This document shows, piece by piece, positions 62,471 to 64,000 of a stretch of DNA of 64,000 bases (position 1 is the first letter of the stretch; each line of letters opens with the position of its first letter). The stretch is from positions 620,001 to 684,000 of the forward strand of contig NZ_CP013692.1 in assembly GCF_001477625.1 (NCBI RefSeq), read 5' to 3'. The notes beneath the pieces are model-generated. The model did not search any database, was not told the DNA's origin, and saw nothing but the letters and a program-made list of their open reading frames with translations. The translations under genes and the position numbers were made by a program. This DNA comes from Paucibacter sp. KCTC 42545 (GTDB lineage Bacteria > Pseudomonadota > Gammaproteobacteria > Burkholderiales > Burkholderiaceae_C).

Positions 62471-63613
62471 ATGTTGACAAAGACTCCCGACCCTACAAGT
62501 CCTCGCCCGCGCCGCATCGGCGCGCTGCAAGCCCGCGTTCGCACAGCGCTGTGCTCGCTTTTGCCCGCCATGCTCTTGCTGGGGGCGGCGGCTCCCGCCA
62601 ATGCCAACACACTGACGCAAAACGTGTCCTGGACCATTGACCGCGCCGGCACCACAACTAAATACCGGGTGGTGGCCTACGGCGATTCCATCTACGCGGG
62701 CTATAACGGCTCCACCCTCAATGCGGCCAAGTATGCGGCGCCGACGGTGGATGCGGAGTATTTGTCGGCCCTGTGGAATGCAGACATCGAAAGCATCCGC
62801 CGCGCCAAATCCGGCGCGGTGGCGGCCGATATCTACAACAACAAAATCGTGGCCGAGAAGTCTTATATGCAGGCCAGCTCGACGCGGGCCGTCACCTTCG
62901 AGATGTGCGGCAACGACGGCCTGCAAGCCCGCACCGCCTTCAAGAGCCAGACCGGTACCTGCGATTACTCGGGCATGGACGCCGGGGTGAACAGCTGCAA
63001 GACCTATGTCGCTGCCGCCATGGACTTCATCAATGCCAACGCCTATGCCGGCACCAAGGTCAAGGTCATTTCCAATCTGCACTACCCGGGCTATGCCGCC
63101 GACAACGTGCAAAGCTCTTGCAAAGACGCCACGACCGGCGCTACGGTGAATTTGCAATCCGTCTTTCTGCCCAAGCTGGCCAAGATGAATTACTGGATGT
63201 GCGAGTACGCCCGCCAGAAAGGCTTTCAATGCGCCGACAACTTCGCCCAGTACATGGGCGCTGATTACGACAGCAATGGCGACGGCAAGGTCGACTCCGA
63301 GGCCCTGCGTTATGTGGCGGGCGATAGTGAGGCGGCCTATCTGACGCGCATCACCAGCACGCTGCGCGCGACCCTGCGCGACGCCAATGCACACTTCGTC
63401 TCCGCGGGCAGCAGCTATGACTACATCCAGTCGGATGACACCCACCCGACCTATAGCGGCGGCACCGTGACGGCTGGCCTCTTCGGTGGCACCACCGGCA
63501 GCGGCGCACCGCGCTACACCAGCTTTGTCGGCGGCAAGAGCCCGCTGTGGAATCAGTACGGCCACGAGCGCATGGGCTGGGCGGTCTCGACCTCCAATCC
63601 GTCGGCGCCATAA
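62471..63613 (+). CDS. Secreted SGNH/GDSL-type hydrolase
   Basis: A 380-residue exported hydrolase. Signal peptide about residues 15-46 (ending ANA). The SGNH blocks are visible: block I GDSIYAG with Ser73, block III GND with Asn148, and block V D322-DTH325 with catalytic His. Several Cys (CDYSGMDAGVNSC, MCEYAR) could form disulfides. Substrates of such enzymes include acylglycerols and acetylated sugars. AAGGAGAC 5 bases before ATG 62471 fixes the start. The next gene follows at 21 bases and may be co-transcribed. Confidence 0.9.
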   Translation: MLTKTPDPTSPRPRRIGALQARVRTALCSLLPAMLLLGAAAPANANTLTQNVSWTIDRAGTTTKYRVVAYGDSIYAGYNGSTLNAAKYAAPTVDAEYLSALWNADIESIRRAKSGAVAADIYNNKIVAEKSYMQASSTRAVTFEMCGNDGLQARTAFKSQTGTCDYSGMDAGVNSCKTYVAAAMDFINANAYAGTKVKVISNLHYPGYAADNVQSSCKDATTGATVNLQSVFLPKLAKMNYWMCEYARQKGFQCADNFAQYMGADYDSNGDGKVDSEALRYVAGDSEAAYLTRITSTLRATLRDANAHFVSAGSSYDYIQSDDTHPTYSGGTVTAGLFGGTTGSGAPRYTSFVGGKSPLWNQYGHERMGWAVSTSNPSAP

Positions 63614-63634
63614 GGCTGGGCGCGGGACTCTCTC

Positions 63635-64000
63635 GTGCGTGAACCGGCGCCGGAACGCGCTGCCTGGCGGCCCGCCAGGGGCTTGCTGCTGCTGGCCTTA
63701 GGCCTGGCAGCGCTTGGCGTGGTGGGCGGCTGGTGGATGCTGACGGCCCGTGGTGGTGAAGGCACAGCGACTGGCGCGGCGCCGCCAGTCGCTGTCGTTG
63801 CCGCCAGTGCGCCAAGCGCAGCAAGTGCGCCGATGGTGCTGACAGCGCGTGCGATCCCGCCCGCGCCAGTGGGCCCAACTGAGGGGCAGTCACGCCCTGC
63901 GGTGGTGGCAACAAGCGCGCAGCCCGCCAGCGCCACCGGCCGCATCTGGCGCCAACGTGACCCCAATGGCGACCTCTCGCCCGACCTTGCCGACTATGTG
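63635..64000 (+). CDS. Membrane-anchored protein, N-terminal part only
   Basis: A frame open from GTG 63635 to the window end (122 codons). It has a basic N-terminus, one hydrophobic helix (GLLLLALGLAALGVVGGWWML), an Ala/Pro-rich linker, then RIWRQRDPNGDLSPDLADYV. Single anchor plus Ala/Pro linker is the layout of lipase-specific foldases, and an SGNH hydrolase precedes it, but the foldase signature is not visible in this part. The family is otherwise unrecognised. Confidence 0.6.
   Translation, partial: MREPAPERAAWRPARGLLLLALGLAALGVVGGWWMLTARGGEGTATGAAPPVAVVAASAPSAASAPMVLTARAIPPAPVGPTEGQSRPAVVATSAQPASATGRIWRQRDPNGDLSPDLADYV

Noticed and set aside
1..64000. CRISPR arrays, rRNA or tRNA genes
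   Set aside because: No regularly spaced direct repeats of CRISPR type and no recognisable rRNA or tRNA sequence were found by eye on either strand.

Overview
The window is GC-rich chromosomal DNA of a betaproteobacterium, most likely in the Burkholderiales near Roseateles/Paucibacter/Rubrivivax/Leptothrix. That placement is an inference from gene content: two PEP-CTERM sorted proteins, a pyruvate dehydrogenase operon whose E3 carries its own lipoyl domain, a fused LivM-LivG transporter subunit, a PA4780-type RIO kinase, and a PAS kinase/FixJ regulator pair divergent from aceE. I saw no rRNA, tRNA or CRISPR array.

Layout. 1-916: right end of an IS3-family element. 1035-8747: an orphan sensor kinase with a 14-blade ligand-sensing region, a PEP-CTERM ice-binding-like (DUF3494) protein, and a secreted S9 peptidase. 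8938-15166: a tight plus-strand operon of histone-deacetylase-like amidohydrolase, thioesterase, nitroreductase, 2-hydroxyacid dehydrogenase, RmuC and an MFS exporter; most junctions are ATGA or GTGA overlaps. 15251-17618: an OmpA lipoprotein and a tandem HD-GYP protein. 17655-23303: minus-strand accessory genes (alpha/beta hydrolase, P-loop kinase, DUF2314, two small membrane proteins, then a SnoaL/DsbA-like/MBL-fold group) ending at a decayed LysR regulator. 23722-26380: an intact IS21-family element with a 7-bp target duplication. 26440-30169: an unrecognised secreted protein and an AT-rich SIR2-HerA pair, a known type of anti-phage defence module. 30650-31498: a RIO kinase.

31678-36673 is a branched-chain amino acid (or related) ABC uptake operon. 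36680-45932 is cell-surface biology: a sterol-desaturase-family hydroxylase, a large Cys-rich beta-trefoil secreted protein encoded just downstream of its probable thiol oxidoreductase partner, and a 1044-residue PEP-CTERM repeat protein divergent from an OmpR/EnvZ-type two-component system. 45970-52214 holds oligopeptidase A, FolD and a FixJ/PAS-kinase pair. 52518-58945 is the aceE-aceF-lpdA pyruvate dehydrogenase operon. 59165-64000 holds a diheme cytochrome c, an M4 metalloprotease, an SGNH hydrolase and the start of another membrane-anchored protein.

The items most worth follow-up are the SIR2-HerA module and its possible cassette-like borders, the Cys-rich lectin-like protein with its private DsbA/ScsC-like enzyme, the PEP-CTERM surface protein with its adjacent two-component system, the tandem HD-GYP protein with one degenerate half, and the MBL-fold protein that has lost its zinc motif. 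All functional statements come from motif recognition by eye; no database search was run.
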